Source: Fodinibius salsisoli (lineage in GTDB: Bacteria; Bacteroidota; Rhodothermia; Balneolales; Balneolaceae). Taken from it: DNA of 64,000 nucleotides. Position 1 is the stretch's first letter, and each line of letters starts with the position of its first letter. This document shows positions 1-8,452 of the stretch, in pieces. A program made the translations under genes and the position numbers. The notes under the pieces are model-generated. The model worked only from the letters and a program-made list of their open reading frames with translations. It did no database searches and was not told the DNA's origin. The DNA is taken from the NCBI RefSeq assembly GCF_026229185.1, contig NZ_JAGGJA010000002.1:62001-126000 (forward strand), in the 5' to 3' direction.

Positions 1-790
1 CAACGCTATCAGGGCGTTGCGGGATCGGCCATGACCGTAAATTATAATGCGAGAAGGGTCGGTTGATAAATCGTGGTGCCAGCCCACCGGGGAAAGCCCC
101 TGTCGCCAAAGCTACGTTTTGCAACAGTTTCCAGCCCGGAGCTTGGTCATCACCGGGATTCAGCCATATCGTTTCCCCTGAGGCCGGCTCCTGAAGGCTG
201 AGTTGAAACTGAAAATAATCCGTATGCTGCTTAATGGTCTGTCCTTTACCGGACCCTCCCCTAAAATTGATATCATAGGGTACGCCCTGCAGGTTCGTAA
301 GCGTGAGGTACAGCTGTAACTGCTCGGCTATGTAGTCCGGCCGTTCCTCGTTTCCGTTAAATTGAATAGCCGAATCAGCGATCTCCTCCAGCACCGTGGA
401 ATCAAGGAGCGAGTTTACTTTGCCATCCGATTGTTTGAGATCCCGGGCCATTAACAGATCCGCTATATCAATCTGCTCTACCCACGAGCTATAGAGTTTA
501 TTTGCCTGCATTTCACTTGGATTGGGATCTCGTTCAGGCAGGCACCGGATGGGCGAAAACCGATCGTTAACCATTGCTGTAAGAATGGCGCCGGTCATGC
601 CTCCGGCTGAGGCACCCGCTATAACACTGATCTCTACCTTGTGCGGGGGTGCTTCTTTCTTTCCTCTTTTTTGGGCGTGTTCCCAAACGGTTAAAGCTTC
701 CAACAAAAAATCAATCACACCCGCAGTATAGGCACCGGCAGAAACGGCTCCGGCCATAACCAAGCCGATCTCAAACGTTTTTGAAGACAT
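1..790 (-). CDS. patatin-like phospholipase family protein (3' part beyond window)
   Basis: The frame stays open from an ATG at 790 to the left edge, so only the N-terminal 263 residues are visible. The start reads MSSKTFEIGLVMAGAVSAGAY, a Gly/Ala-rich oxyanion-type loop. About 40 residues later comes GASAGG, the GxSxG nucleophile elbow of patatin-like serine lipases (Ser-Asp dyad). The catalytic Asp is not visible. No signal peptide or membrane segment is seen, so the visible part looks cytoplasmic. Patatin families hydrolyse acyl esters of membrane lipids; the substrate here is unknown. A purine-rich stretch with GGGAG precedes the ATG, and a 15-bp palindrome lies about 42 bases upstream. 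Confidence 0.85.
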   Translation of the reverse strand, partial: MSSKTFEIGLVMAGAVSAGAYTAGVIDFLLEALTVWEHAQKRGKKEAPPHKVEISVIAGASAGGMTGAILTAMVNDRFSPIRCLPERDPNPSEMQANKLYSSWVEQIDIADLLMARDLKQSDGKVNSLLDSTVLEEIADSAIQFNGNEERPDYIAEQLQLYLTLTNLQGVPYDINFRGGSGKGQTIKQHTDYFQFQLSLQEPASGETIWLNPGDDQAPGWKLLQNVALATGAFPGGLAPRFINRPFSHYNLRSWPIPQRPDSV

Positions 791-831
791 ACCCTACTCC
801 CTTTACCTTAATTATTTAATCTATCCCGTTT

Positions 832-846
832 TACCTTGGCAAGGTA
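832..846. promoter_or_regulatory. 15-bp palindrome upstream of the patatin gene
   Basis: TACCTTG-G-CAAGGTA is a perfect 7-bp inverted repeat around one base, 42 bases upstream of the patatin-like start. Its size and position would suit a dimeric repressor operator. No cognate regulator is visible nearby, so the role is inference. Confidence 0.3.
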
Positions 847-1043
847 GATATAATTTCCAACAGATGATAACAGCCCAAAACTCTCTACACTTGGATTTCA
901 ATCCTTGTTTTAATGGATTGCTGTGTTAAAGATACCAGCCAACGCACAAATGAACATTACCACTAAGTGCAATAACTGTTATTCTCCTTTATACCATCCA
1001 AGGCCTTGCGGCTTTCCAAAAATTCCGCAAGATCTCTTCCACC

Positions 1044-1430
1044 TTACAGCCAGACTTCCACTTTCAGCATTTTCCACGGCTTTCGGTCGGGGTTTACTTC
1101 GATTACCTCGCAAAATAATGATACGTTCTGCTGTAGCATTCGGCTAATATGTTTGTTATCGGTGCGCGGTATGTGCCCAAGCATGATATCATTACGATAT
1201 ATTTCCACGGCAAACTTATCATACTCATTGTCTGGATAAACCACCAATATGAGTTGCTCGCCGACCTTTATTTCATCAATAAGAGAAGGCCCTTCGTAAT
1301 ACTGAAATCCGGTTACATAAAATTTATTGAGAAGATACTCCGGCTTGTCATTTTTTGACTGAAATAGCTTTGCTAAAACTCCTCCGAATGGCAAGCCGAA
1401 CAGAGTTTTAAAAAATGTGCTTCGTCTCAT
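1044..1430 (-). CDS. HIRAN domain protein
   Basis: 128 residues. Residues about 37-125 match the HIRAN pattern: FYVTGFQYYEG, then GEQLILVVYPDNEYDKFAVEI, then LGHIPRTDNKHISRML and a closing strand-rich tail. In eukaryotic HLTF/Rad5 the HIRAN domain binds 3'-ended single-stranded DNA. Stand-alone bacterial versions are common and mostly uncharacterised. The first 25 residues contain a hydrophobic patch (FFKTLFGLPFGGVLAKLF), which could be a weak anchor or simply helix. The gene is monocistronic, with intergenic space on both sides. A perfect palindrome lies 15 bases upstream of the ATG. Confidence 0.8.
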   Translation of the reverse strand: MRRSTFFKTLFGLPFGGVLAKLFQSKNDKPEYLLNKFYVTGFQYYEGPSLIDEIKVGEQLILVVYPDNEYDKFAVEIYRNDIMLGHIPRTDNKHISRMLQQNVSLFCEVIEVNPDRKPWKMLKVEVWL

Positions 1431-1444
1431 GATAGCTGACTTTT

Positions 1445-1459
1445 AAATACTGAGTATTT
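1445..1459. promoter_or_regulatory. palindrome just upstream of the HIRAN gene
   Basis: AAATACT-G-AGTATTT is a perfect 7-bp inverted repeat ending 15 bases before the HIRAN start codon. A protein bound here would sit on the leader or ribosome-binding region, so a repressor operator is possible. AT-rich palindromes also arise by chance. Confidence 0.3.
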
Positions 1460-1862
1460 GGAATTACTAATCGATTATTTTTCACTACTATCTTTCCATC
1501 CCTTAACTAAAATACTGAAACTGACACCTTGCTGCCATTCAACTCGAAAAGCTTACAAGCTGCCCAGGTAGACACTATTACAAAGTAGATATGCACTTCT
1601 TATTACACCAACTGGAATGACAACAAAAAAGTAACCAATAAATTAAGGTGTCCTTGAGGCTACTATCACCCCCCCCAAAAACCAATAACTAGCATCCGCC
1701 CTATCTTCTATTAAATTTCGTCGGAGTTGCTCTAAAATATATGAAACCCACCCTCATCCAATAGCTGCTATAGGATTCGGTCGAGAGCAATCGTTTTTTC
1801 ATTGATACCTTACCTCCTGATGCTTAAAAAATCCAGCATATAGATCCCTTGCTCACATATAA
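1460..1862. other. intergenic stretch, no gene recognised
   Basis: About 400 AT-rich bases between the MFS gene end and the HIRAN upstream region. It contains a run of eight C near 1669-1676 and no open frame with coding character on either strand. It must hold the HIRAN promoter, but I could not place one with confidence. Confidence 0.5.
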
Positions 1863-3149
1863 TCATTCCTCGGCTATGCCGGCCGGTGCTATTCCCTCTT
1901 GGTGCTTCTGCTGGTAGGCTTCTTCATTTTGTGTCACCGTCAAGTGCCAAATTACGCCCGTAACAGCAAGCAGGAAAGCAAAAAGCATAATCGTCTGCAT
2001 GATGGTGAGCCAATTGTTTTCCAGTATCCAGGAGGCAATCATAACCGATATGGATTGGGCAAGGGTAAACAGCAGCCATTCTGTACTAAACACTCTGCCC
2101 CGAAAAGTATCCGGCGTGCGACGCTGCAACAGGACGGTACTCATCACCCAGTTGGCCCCGGAGGCAGCATGAGCAATGAAAACAAAGAGCAGCATGACGG
2201 CCAGGCTTTCAGTAGCGCCGACCATGATATACATGGCCCCGCCAAAAATCATACAGAGCCCCATGGCACGCACCCAATCCGATTCATGGCGAAAGATACA
2301 CCGGCCTATTACCGGACCAATGCCGGTACCTACGCCCCGGGCCGAATAGAGCAACCCTATCCCGATACTCCCCATTAGCAGTACTTCTTCGGAAACCAAG
2401 ACCAGCATATAGGTGAGCGCTCCAAGAAACATGGTATAACAGCCTTTGGCCAGGATTGGCCGCAATACCTGGTCGTTATCAAACAGATACTGGAAGCCTT
2501 CCTTAATGCCCACCAGTGGATTGCTCGTCCGCTGACGCTCTTCTTCATCCATTTTTTCCTGCGGGATGACGGTGCGGTAAATAAACCAAGCCGAGACCAC
2601 GTAGGTGCAGGCGTCAATGATAAAGACCAGGTCCGTGCCCAACCAGGCGGTAGCCAACCCTCCAATTCCCATCCCGATGGTAAAAATAACGCTCCAGCTG
2701 GCTGCCGAGAGCACATTGGCATCCACCAGTTCCTGCTCGGTGGTTACATTGGGAATGGATGATGTTTTGGCCGGCTCAAAAATAGCGGATAGCATCATCT
2801 GGAAGGCGGTGAGCACATAGGCCAGCCACAAGGTGTCGTAGGATACAACCAACAGCAACCCCAGTACTAATACCCCCCGGAGCAGATCACAAGCCATCAT
2901 AATGCGGCGGCGATCAAAACGATCGGTGATATAGCCGGCAAAAGGCGAAAAACTGGCCAGGCTCATCATCTTGACGACGATAATCAGTCCCAGCAGAAAC
3001 TCGGAATCTGAGTAGCGGGTGATCAACGCATAGACGGCCAGCACCCCAAACCAGTCTCCAAAGTTGGATACAACCTGGCTTAGCCACAGCCGACGGTAGT
3101 CGGTGTTGTAGGATACCAGGTTAATATATGGACGTATCTTTTCGAGCAT
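1863..3149 (-). CDS. MFS transporter (EntS/MFS_3-like exporter)
   Basis: 428 residues with about 10-12 hydrophobic segments and the MFS loop 2-3 signature (GYITDRFDRRRIMMACDLLRG, about residues 73-93). The N-terminus (YRRLWLSQVVSNFGDWFGVLAVYAL) and the segment MMLSAIFEPAKTSSIPNV are typical of the MFS_3/EntS group of drug or siderophore exporters. It should act as a proton-coupled inner-membrane efflux protein; the substrate cannot be read from sequence. ATG at 3149 gives the family's usual length of about 420. It lies downstream of dut on the same strand, but 184 bases with an inverted repeat pair separate them. Confidence 0.85.
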   Translation of the reverse strand: MLEKIRPYINLVSYNTDYRRLWLSQVVSNFGDWFGVLAVYALITRYSDSEFLLGLIIVVKMMSLASFSPFAGYITDRFDRRRIMMACDLLRGVLVLGLLLVVSYDTLWLAYVLTAFQMMLSAIFEPAKTSSIPNVTTEQELVDANVLSAASWSVIFTIGMGIGGLATAWLGTDLVFIIDACTYVVSAWFIYRTVIPQEKMDEEERQRTSNPLVGIKEGFQYLFDNDQVLRPILAKGCYTMFLGALTYMLVLVSEEVLLMGSIGIGLLYSARGVGTGIGPVIGRCIFRHESDWVRAMGLCMIFGGAMYIMVGATESLAVMLLFVFIAHAASGANWVMSTVLLQRRTPDTFRGRVFSTEWLLFTLAQSISVMIASWILENNWLTIMQTIMLFAFLLAVTGVIWHLTVTQNEEAYQQKHQEGIAPAGIAEE

Positions 3150-3187
3150 TTTTTATCTTCTTATTAAGATGCAGACCTACTTCGTTT

Positions 3188-3334
3188 AGCCACAGATTGA
3201 CACAGATCTGTACTGATAAATTTATATTTATTGTCGCATCGGTCGTTTGTCAATTATTTATACAACAAACTCTGTATTCATAGAATCCAGATTGTAAAAA
3301 TCAAATCAGTGATAATCTGTGCAGATCTGTGGCC
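3188..3334. repeat. inverted pair of 'CCACAGAT...CACAGAT' repeats
   Basis: The left copy (3188-3217) and the reverse complement of the right copy (3306-3334) share GCCACAGAT, CACAGAT and ACTGA in the same order, about 29 bases each. The right copy runs into the dut stop codon. The unit resembles short 'ccacagat' intergenic repeats of Bacteroidota-like genomes. The pair could fold into a long stem in read-through RNA from dut toward the MFS gene. Confidence 0.6.
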
Positions 3335-3777
3335 TATTTCACCCCGGTACTGCCAAATCCGTCTTCTCCTCGCTCGGTCTCTGGCAGGCTTTCAGCACTT
3401 CTAACCTCTGCCTGTGTCACCGGTGCAATCACCATCTGTGCAATACGATCTCCGTGCTCGATAATAAAAGGCTCGTCTCCCAAATTGACAGCCAGCACTT
3501 TCACCTCTCCACGATAGTCCGCGTCGATAGTACCCGGCGTATTCAGCATGGTGATGCCGTTGCGGTAAGCCAGGCCACTACGGGGACGAATTTGAGCTTC
3601 ATACCCCATGGGCATAGCCATCCGCAGACCGGTGGGGATCAGTTTCCTATTGCCTGGCTGTAGCTTGATCGGTTCTTCAACGGCAGCACGGATATCCATA
3701 CCCGCAGCGTATTCTGATTCGTAGGATGGTAGTTCTAAATCCTCGGCATGAGGTAGTTTCTTAAAAATAATGTTCAT
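3334..3777 (-). CDS. dut: deoxyuridine 5'-triphosphate nucleotidohydrolase
   Basis: 147 residues, the normal size for a trimeric dUTPase, which hydrolyses dUTP to dUMP and pyrophosphate, keeping uracil out of DNA and feeding thymidylate synthesis. All five motifs are present in order: AGMDIRA (motif 1), RPRSGLA (2), [13 protein letters not shown] with the catalytic Asp (3), GDRIAQMV (4) and the glycine-rich [10 protein letters not shown] tail (5). ATG at 3777 begins MNIIFKKL, as usual. A two-domain dCTP deaminase and a class II ribonucleotide reductase also occur in this window, so dNTP metabolism is well represented though not clustered. Confidence 0.96.
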   Translation of the reverse strand: MNIIFKKLPHAEDLELPSYESEYAAGMDIRAAVEEPIKLQPGNRKLIPTGLRMAMPMGYEAQIRPRSGLAYRNGITMLNTPGTIDADYRGEVKVLAVNLGDEPFIIEHGDRIAQMVIAPVTQAEVRSAESLPETERGEDGFGSTGVK

Positions 3778-3821
3778 GGATCTATCGTTTTTTAAAAGTT
3801 GTATATTAAAACGCCTAACAA

Positions 3822-4001
3822 GATCAATCTCCCTAAACTACGCCAAGGCTTCGTCAAGCAGGCTAAATCCCTCTTCTCCAAAGCCTGTCCCGACCACAGT
3901 CGGGGAAGGACTTTTTAAAAGTAGCCAATATTGTAGTTCAAGAGTTCCTCCTTGCCGCGTCCCGAGCCATTCGGTGGGAGAAGGAGAACAGGAGGATTGA
4001 T
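3822..4001. repeat. MITE-like element, copy 1 (with two inserts)
   Basis: The ends are imperfect inverted repeats: GATCAATCTCCCTAA at the left and AGGAGGATTGATT at the right, with TCTTCTCC/GGAGAAGGA further in. An internal hairpin TCCCGAC/GTCGGGGA lies at 3888-3905. A second copy sits at 5985-6128. Compared with that copy, this one carries about 30 extra bases at 3838-3867 and about 23 extra bases near 3954-3977. No transposase frame is present, so the element would need a helper in trans. Confidence 0.7.
3838..3867. repeat. nested ~30-bp insert within the MITE-like element
   Basis: This stretch (CTACGCCAAGGCTTCG, then TCAAGCAGGCTAAA) interrupts the otherwise continuous CTCCCTAAA|TCCCTCTTC sequence seen in the other copy, with TAAA on both sides as a possible target duplication. 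A related sequence (CTATGCTAAAGCTTCGGC...) sits inside the attC-like repeat at 50097-50125. This points to a tiny dispersed element. Confidence 0.55.
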
Positions 4002-4048
4002 TTATTTTATTACCTATAATATCAAGCAGTCTTTTTATACAACCTCGT

Positions 4049-4912
4049 TTATGGTTTTCTTTTTACTTTTTGATAATCAATTAATCGAACTTTAACATTT
4101 CCGAGCCAGACTTTAGCGTGGGTTTCAAGAGGTACACGGAGATCATCTGCCATATACCAGGCTTTAAATTCTCCGCTAAATCCAAACGGTCCGTCGATAT
4201 TGGCATCACCCTCACTGTAATACGTTTTTATCGGATGCTCGAAGGCCTCATACTCACGCATCTCCGACTTTCGGGTGTTTTTTACGTCTATCAATCCTTT
4301 TTCGCCCTCTATATACACCGGCAGCTGATAGGGCTGGACCGATCCGGCAAACAGGCGTCCATAAAGTAAAATAAGTTGTCCAGAGGTAGACGGACCTTCT
4401 AAATCGAGGGTATCTTCGGGTTCTCCGGCCCTGGAAAGATAGACTTTTCCAGCCTCATAATCGAAGTCATACCGCTCGGCATTGTATTCATCTTCATCCA
4501 CATTATCGCGCCAGTAAAGCCGGGTATGCGGCAGGCTGTCGGTAGCCACGAACAAGGTGTTGTAATGATTCTCCTCCCTCCCCACAAAAGGCACTGATGG
4601 ATCCGAAATGATTTTTGAACGCAACCACCATAGATGTTCTCCCTGATATGTTGTATCCCGGATCACCTCTGTTTGTACTTCTCCAAGCTTGAATAAGCTA
4701 TACTTTACTTCATAGGTCAAGAGTTCTTTCCATTTTAACAGCTCTTGCATTGTCGGGGGGCTCTCCGGATGTTCGTACGTTACGGGCCCACGCTGAGCAT
4801 GAGCCGAACGCCATACTCCAACGGTAAACACTAATATTAAAAGGACTGCCGATATTGTTCGCTTAACCAAAGGGGCTCTGTTTTCTGAAATTAGTTTTAA
4901 ATAAGTGGCCAA
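4049..4912 (-). CDS. exported DUF3108-like protein
   Basis: 287 residues. A basic stretch ending VKR is followed by a hydrophobic segment (TISAVLLILVFTVG) and a cleavage-like RSAHA-Q site near residue 39, so the protein is probably exported to the periplasm. The mature part has the DUF3108 flavour: LLTYEVKYSLFKLGEVQTEV near the start and repeated amphipathic beta strands ending in VPLETHAKVWLGNVKVRLIDY. The molecular function of the family is unknown. The start is a TTG at 4912 because no ATG precedes the signal segment. The gene is divergent from the lipoprotein at 4960, with 47 bases between them. Confidence 0.7.
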   Translation of the reverse strand: MATYLKLISENRAPLVKRTISAVLLILVFTVGVWRSAHAQRGPVTYEHPESPPTMQELLKWKELLTYEVKYSLFKLGEVQTEVIRDTTYQGEHLWWLRSKIISDPSVPFVGREENHYNTLFVATDSLPHTRLYWRDNVDEDEYNAERYDFDYEAGKVYLSRAGEPEDTLDLEGPSTSGQLILLYGRLFAGSVQPYQLPVYIEGEKGLIDVKNTRKSEMREYEAFEHPIKTYYSEGDANIDGPFGFSGEFKAWYMADDLRVPLETHAKVWLGNVKVRLIDYQKVKRKP

Positions 4913-4959
4913 AGTTCGATATTATTCTTTGGAATCTGAAATATTATTGAAGGTATCAT

Positions 4960-5511
4960 ATGCTAAAATCGTTCATGCGCACCAAGATCATTTTACCAGC
5001 GCTGTTTCTGTGTATTTTTGGAGCTCTTATCCTTACCGGCTGCTCGAAAAGTGATGATCAAAAAAAGTTCGAGAATGAGGCATTTAAGCCTCCAAATAAG
5101 TACACAGAAACATTACAAGATGGTTCAATCAAAAATGAAGATCCAGACGACTGGCGCATTAGTCCTCGATATAGCGGTCTCATAACTATTGGAGAGCCGT
5201 TAACTGAACTACCCCATCCAAATCCTGTTTTATTTAATAGCCGATTAACAATTGATATATATCTTAGAAGCATTGAAACGCTATCTGCAATTGAAATTTA
5301 TCTATTAGACTTAGAATCTTCTTCGAACCCCCTTAGACCTCTTGACCAACGGACCGTTTCCTCAGGTCAATCTCAAACTACATTTACGCTGAGTGGAGAA
5401 CTCATCTCAGGTTCGACCGGGGGTAGTGATGCGGATGATTTATATCGCATATTAATTTATGATGATGGCAGAAGAAATCTCATTACCTATGGCGATGTAA
5501 AAGTTGAATAA
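4960..5511 (+). CDS. putative lipoprotein of unknown function
   Basis: 183 residues. After a short basic N-terminus and the hydrophobic run IILPALFLCIFGALI comes a lipobox LTGC near residue 28, so the protein should be lipid-anchored after cleavage before Cys. The mature protein is beta-rich with no motif I recognise. It ends in a strand-like LITYGDVKVE. GAAGG lies about 10 bases before the ATG; an internal Met at residue 6 is an alternative start. No function is assigned. Confidence 0.7.
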   Translation: MLKSFMRTKIILPALFLCIFGALILTGCSKSDDQKKFENEAFKPPNKYTETLQDGSIKNEDPDDWRISPRYSGLITIGEPLTELPHPNPVLFNSRLTIDIYLRSIETLSAIEIYLLDLESSSNPLRPLDQRTVSSGQSQTTFTLSGELISGSTGGSDADDLYRILIYDDGRRNLITYGDVKVE

Positions 5512-5583
5512 TGCGGGCAAGAATTGGCTTGTAGCCACCAACCGACCGCTGATTTTGCAACCAGTAGCAGTCACTCCCCCTTG

Positions 5584-5606
5584 TTAGCGGGAAAAATTCC
5601 CGCTAA
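5584..5606. terminator. perfect 10-bp hairpin after the lipoprotein gene
   Basis: TTAGCGGGAA, a three-A loop, then TTCCCGCTAA form a perfect stem 73 bases after the lipoprotein stop. There is no immediate T-run, so it may be a weak terminator or RNA-stabilising stem rather than a classical intrinsic terminator. Confidence 0.45.
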
Positions 5607-5870
5607 TGTACACTCTTTAAAAAATATACCTGATCATCCTCCTGTACCTCCTTCAGTTCACTTTACCAACCCTTCGAAGAAACTGCCAAAAGGAGGACTT
5701 TTTATGTGCTGTTTTATAGCCTATAAATTGTGTGTTGAAGCCAAAGGATATTGGTCATGCATTTTGTACCGGTTCTACTTGCTCAATATGGCTCAAAAGA
5801 AAAAGGACCATTAAAGTGCATATATCCTGCAGGCTAAAACGATCACACAATTTTCAGCCTTGACTTTTTC

Positions 5871-5898
5871 GTACCTTTTGTGTCAAGACAAAAGGTAC
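5871..5898. repeat. hairpin repeat (GTACCTTTTG / CAAAAGGTAC)
   Basis: A perfect 10-bp inverted repeat with loop TGTCAAGA, preceded by CTTGACTTTTTC. The arrangement (cttga...ttttt, hairpin, tcaag inside the loop) resembles short intergenic elements common in Bacteroidota-like genomes. No coding frame is associated with it. Confidence 0.5.
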
Positions 5899-5984
5899 AC
5901 TCTTAACATTATTGTCTCTCTGCTCCTCCTGCAAACATGCTTATTCGTTAGGGAACAGAGCTCCCTAACAGCTATAACAGGCAT

Positions 5985-6128
5985 TCAATCTCCCTAAATC
6001 CCTCTTCTCCAAAGCCTGTCCCGACCATTGTCGGGGAGGGACTTTGCGTTGATTGCCGGTAAACAACCTGTAGTACATATGTTAAACAACGAGTTCTTCC
6101 TTGGAGAAGGAGGACAGGAGGATTGATC
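5985..6128. repeat. MITE-like element, copy 2
   Basis: This 144-base copy has left end TTCAATCTCCCTAAATCC and right end GGACAGGAGGATTGATC, with inverted TCTTCTCC/GGAGAAGGA blocks and the same internal TCCCGAC/GTCGGGGA hairpin as copy 1 at 3822-4001. The centre between the conserved arms differs between copies. The surrounding 5512-6326 stretch has no convincing gene. Confidence 0.7.
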
Positions 6129-6326
6129 TACATCTAAACCAGACCTTTATAATCCATGATGTACTTTCAACTGCTAAACACCTTGACACATAATTTGTCA
6201 ATCATGGCTCCATCTGATGAATTTTGTCAAGCTCCCATTGAAATAATCGGGGAACGCCGTAGATCTCAGGTTGTTATATAGAAACAGTCGCTCTATCTTC
6301 GACCTTTCAAAAGATTAATATACACC

Positions 6327-6596
6327 ATGGGCAAACGAAAAATCTCAAAGTCAGAACGTAATGTATTGGAAAAGCTTATTTTTCCAGAGCGTTTCCAGGT
6401 GATTATGGAAGAAACCGGCCACCTGTACGGCGAACTGCGCGACGATCTCATTAACTTGCTTAGCTTTGGCTTTGTGGAGGCCTATGAACGGAATGGCTCC
6501 AAAATCACCCTTACCGGCTTTTATGATGCCGATAACCTGCAGGATTTCACCTTCCGTGCTACCAGCAAAGGACTCTCAGAAATAGAATCCCATTAA
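6327..6596 (+). CDS. small protein of unknown function
   Basis: 89 residues, cytoplasmic and charged. It has a predicted helix (ERNVLEKLIFPERFQVIMEETG) and a tail that looks like a strand-turn-strand winged unit (FGFVEAYERNGSKITLTGFYDADNLQDFTFRATSKG). The stop is two bases before the ATG of the biotinyl-carrier gene, so the two are very probably co-transcribed and perhaps translationally coupled. No family is recognised. Confidence 0.7.
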   Translation: MGKRKISKSERNVLEKLIFPERFQVIMEETGHLYGELRDDLINLLSFGFVEAYERNGSKITLTGFYDADNLQDFTFRATSKGLSEIESH

Positions 6597-6598
6597 TT

Positions 6599-7114
6599 AT
6601 GAAGTTTGAAACCCGTATCGATGAACAGACCATTGTACTCAATCTCGACGAGGAGGCCGGCGAAGCCCAGTTTGGGGATACTCCTCCTGCTCGCTCCTAT
6701 GATTTCAAACAACAGTCCAATGGGCGCTATCTGCTGCGGATGGGAACAAAGCTCTACAAAATTGATAATGTAGAGTACGACCAACACACGGTTACCTTCA
6801 CCCTCAATGGTCAGTGGTGTTCGGTGGATGTACGCAACGAGCAGGATCTGCTGCTCGATCGGCTGGGTTTTAAGACGGCAGCCGAGATCGGTGAAGGCGA
6901 ACTGAATGCTCCCATGCCCGGAAAGATTCTGGAAATTTTAGTCAAAGAAGGTGATGAAGTAGCCCTGGGTGATCCGGTGGCCATCCTGGAGGCTATGAAA
7001 ATGGAAAATGAACTTAAAGCACCGGTAAGCGGCATCATCAGCTCAATCGCTGTGGCCGAAAACGACTCCTTAGAAAAAAATGCTCTAATCTTAGAAATCG
7101 AAGCAAGTGGATAA
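6599..7114 (+). CDS. biotin/lipoyl-carrier (BCCP-like) protein
   Basis: 171 residues. The C-terminal half is a biotinyl domain: APMPGKILEILVKEGDEV followed by the biotinylation hairpin EAMKMEN (Lys134) and a second half APVSGIISSIAVAENDSLEKNALIL. The N-terminal 95 residues form a beta-rich domain like that preceding the biotin domain in propionyl/acyl-CoA carboxylase subunits. It should be biotinylated by BirA and carry CO2 for an acyl-CoA or pyruvate carboxylase, but no carboxylase subunits are nearby. The stop overlaps the murA start by 8 bases. Confidence 0.85.
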   Translation: MKFETRIDEQTIVLNLDEEAGEAQFGDTPPARSYDFKQQSNGRYLLRMGTKLYKIDNVEYDQHTVTFTLNGQWCSVDVRNEQDLLLDRLGFKTAAEIGEGELNAPMPGKILEILVKEGDEVALGDPVAILEAMKMENELKAPVSGIISSIAVAENDSLEKNALILEIEASG

Positions 7115-8378
7115 ATTTATTATAGAAGGACCGACCCCTCTCAAAGGTACTATACCCATCAGTGGATCCAAAAATGCAGCTTTGCCCTTAATGGCGGCGG
7201 CTATTTTAGGCGATTCCCCAACGACCATTACTAATGTCCCCAAACTGCGTGACATCTATACCTTTAATAATGTCATACGCGTAACGGGTACGCATGTCAA
7301 TTTTGATGAAGAAGCAGGTGAGCTTTCCATCGACCCGGCGAACCTCGCCCACCTGGAAGCTCCTTATGAGCTCGTCCGTAAAATGCGGGCTTCCTTTTAT
7401 ATGCTGGGGGCCCTACTTGGAAAATTCGGCCGCGCCAAGGTTTCACTACCCGGGGGCTGCGCCTGGGGACCCCGCCCCGTGGACCTGCACCTAAACGGGA
7501 TGCGTGAGATGGGCGCTGACATCAAGCTGGAAGAAGGCTATGTAATAGCCAACGCCCCCAAAGAGATGGAAGGCGGTACGTTTACCCTGGATCCCAGTAG
7601 TGTTGGGGCGACTATCAACCTGGTGCTGGCATCCGTGCTTCGGGCCAAAGAATTTACGATTAAGAACGCAGCCAAAGAGCCCGATGTGGTACTCTTATGC
7701 AATACGCTGGTCGAGATGGGGGCTGATATTGAAGGCATTGGCACCGATACGCTAACGATACGTGCCGTTGATCAGCTTGAGGGCATTACCGTTCGTAATG
7801 CTGCGGATCGCATCGAAACCGGTACCTTTATGATTGCTGCGGCTATGCACCCCGAATCGGATGTTACCCTAACCGGTGCTGATGTGGATGATTTGGGTCA
7901 TTTTCCAGAAGTATTCGAAAAGACCGGTGCTGATATGACGATTAAAAACGACACCATCCATATTGAAGCCCCGGACCAAATCAATGCCACTAATATTGAA
8001 ACCCAGATTTATCCGGGTTTCCCAACTGACCTGCAGGCTCAATGGGCCACGATGATGACCCAGGCGTCGGGTGAGTCATCGGTCACAGATACTATTTATT
8101 ACGACCGTTTTAGCTATGTTCCTGAAGTGACCCGGCTGGGAGCCGATATGGATGTGGATGAAAATACGGTTAACATAGCGGGCAAAACACCGCTTAAAGG
8201 GGCTTCGGTTATGAGTACAGATCTGCGTGCCAGCGTAAGCTTGGTTTTGGCAGGAATGATTGCGGAAGGCAAAACTGATGTGCTTCGTATTTATCACCTG
8301 GATCGCGGGTACGAAGATCTGGAAGAAAAGCTTACCGCTGTGGGAGCCAACATCAGGCGTGCCGGTCAGGAAGAGTAG
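7107..8378 (+). CDS. murA: UDP-N-acetylglucosamine 1-carboxyvinyltransferase
   Basis: 423 residues, matching the family length. MurA transfers enolpyruvate from PEP to UDP-GlcNAc, the first committed step of peptidoglycan synthesis. SKNAALP (about 21-27) is the substrate-binding Lys/Asn motif, and LPGGCAWGPRPVDLH holds the catalytic loop Cys118, the fosfomycin target. TDLRASVSLVLAGM near the C-terminus is the conserved late EPT-fold signature. The start is a GTG at 7107 overlapping the biotinyl-carrier gene, so coupling is likely. The only odd feature is AWG where many enzymes have A/T-I-G after the catalytic Cys. Confidence 0.96.
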   Translation: MDKFIIEGPTPLKGTIPISGSKNAALPLMAAAILGDSPTTITNVPKLRDIYTFNNVIRVTGTHVNFDEEAGELSIDPANLAHLEAPYELVRKMRASFYMLGALLGKFGRAKVSLPGGCAWGPRPVDLHLNGMREMGADIKLEEGYVIANAPKEMEGGTFTLDPSSVGATINLVLASVLRAKEFTIKNAAKEPDVVLLCNTLVEMGADIEGIGTDTLTIRAVDQLEGITVRNAADRIETGTFMIAAAMHPESDVTLTGADVDDLGHFPEVFEKTGADMTIKNDTIHIEAPDQINATNIETQIYPGFPTDLQAQWATMMTQASGESSVTDTIYYDRFSYVPEVTRLGADMDVDENTVNIAGKTPLKGASVMSTDLRASVSLVLAGMIAEGKTDVLRIYHLDRGYEDLEEKLTAVGANIRRAGQEE

Positions 8379-8402
8379 CAGTCTGCCTTTCATCGTAATG
8401 AG

Positions 8403-8428
8403 TAGCCCGGCTTCAAAAGCCCGGGCTA
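8403..8428. terminator. bidirectional intrinsic terminator between murA and GNAT gene
   Basis: TAGCCCGG, a 10-base loop, then CCGGGCTA, followed by TTTCTT. The convergent murA (+) and acetyltransferase (-) genes end on either side, so the stem can serve both. Confidence 0.85.
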
Positions 8429-8452
8429 TTTCTTAAGTATGTTACATTATTC

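Noticed and set aside
5524-5814. 96-codon plus-strand frame
   Set aside because: It spans the hairpin at 5584-5606 and AT-rich intergenic sequence, with no coding pattern.
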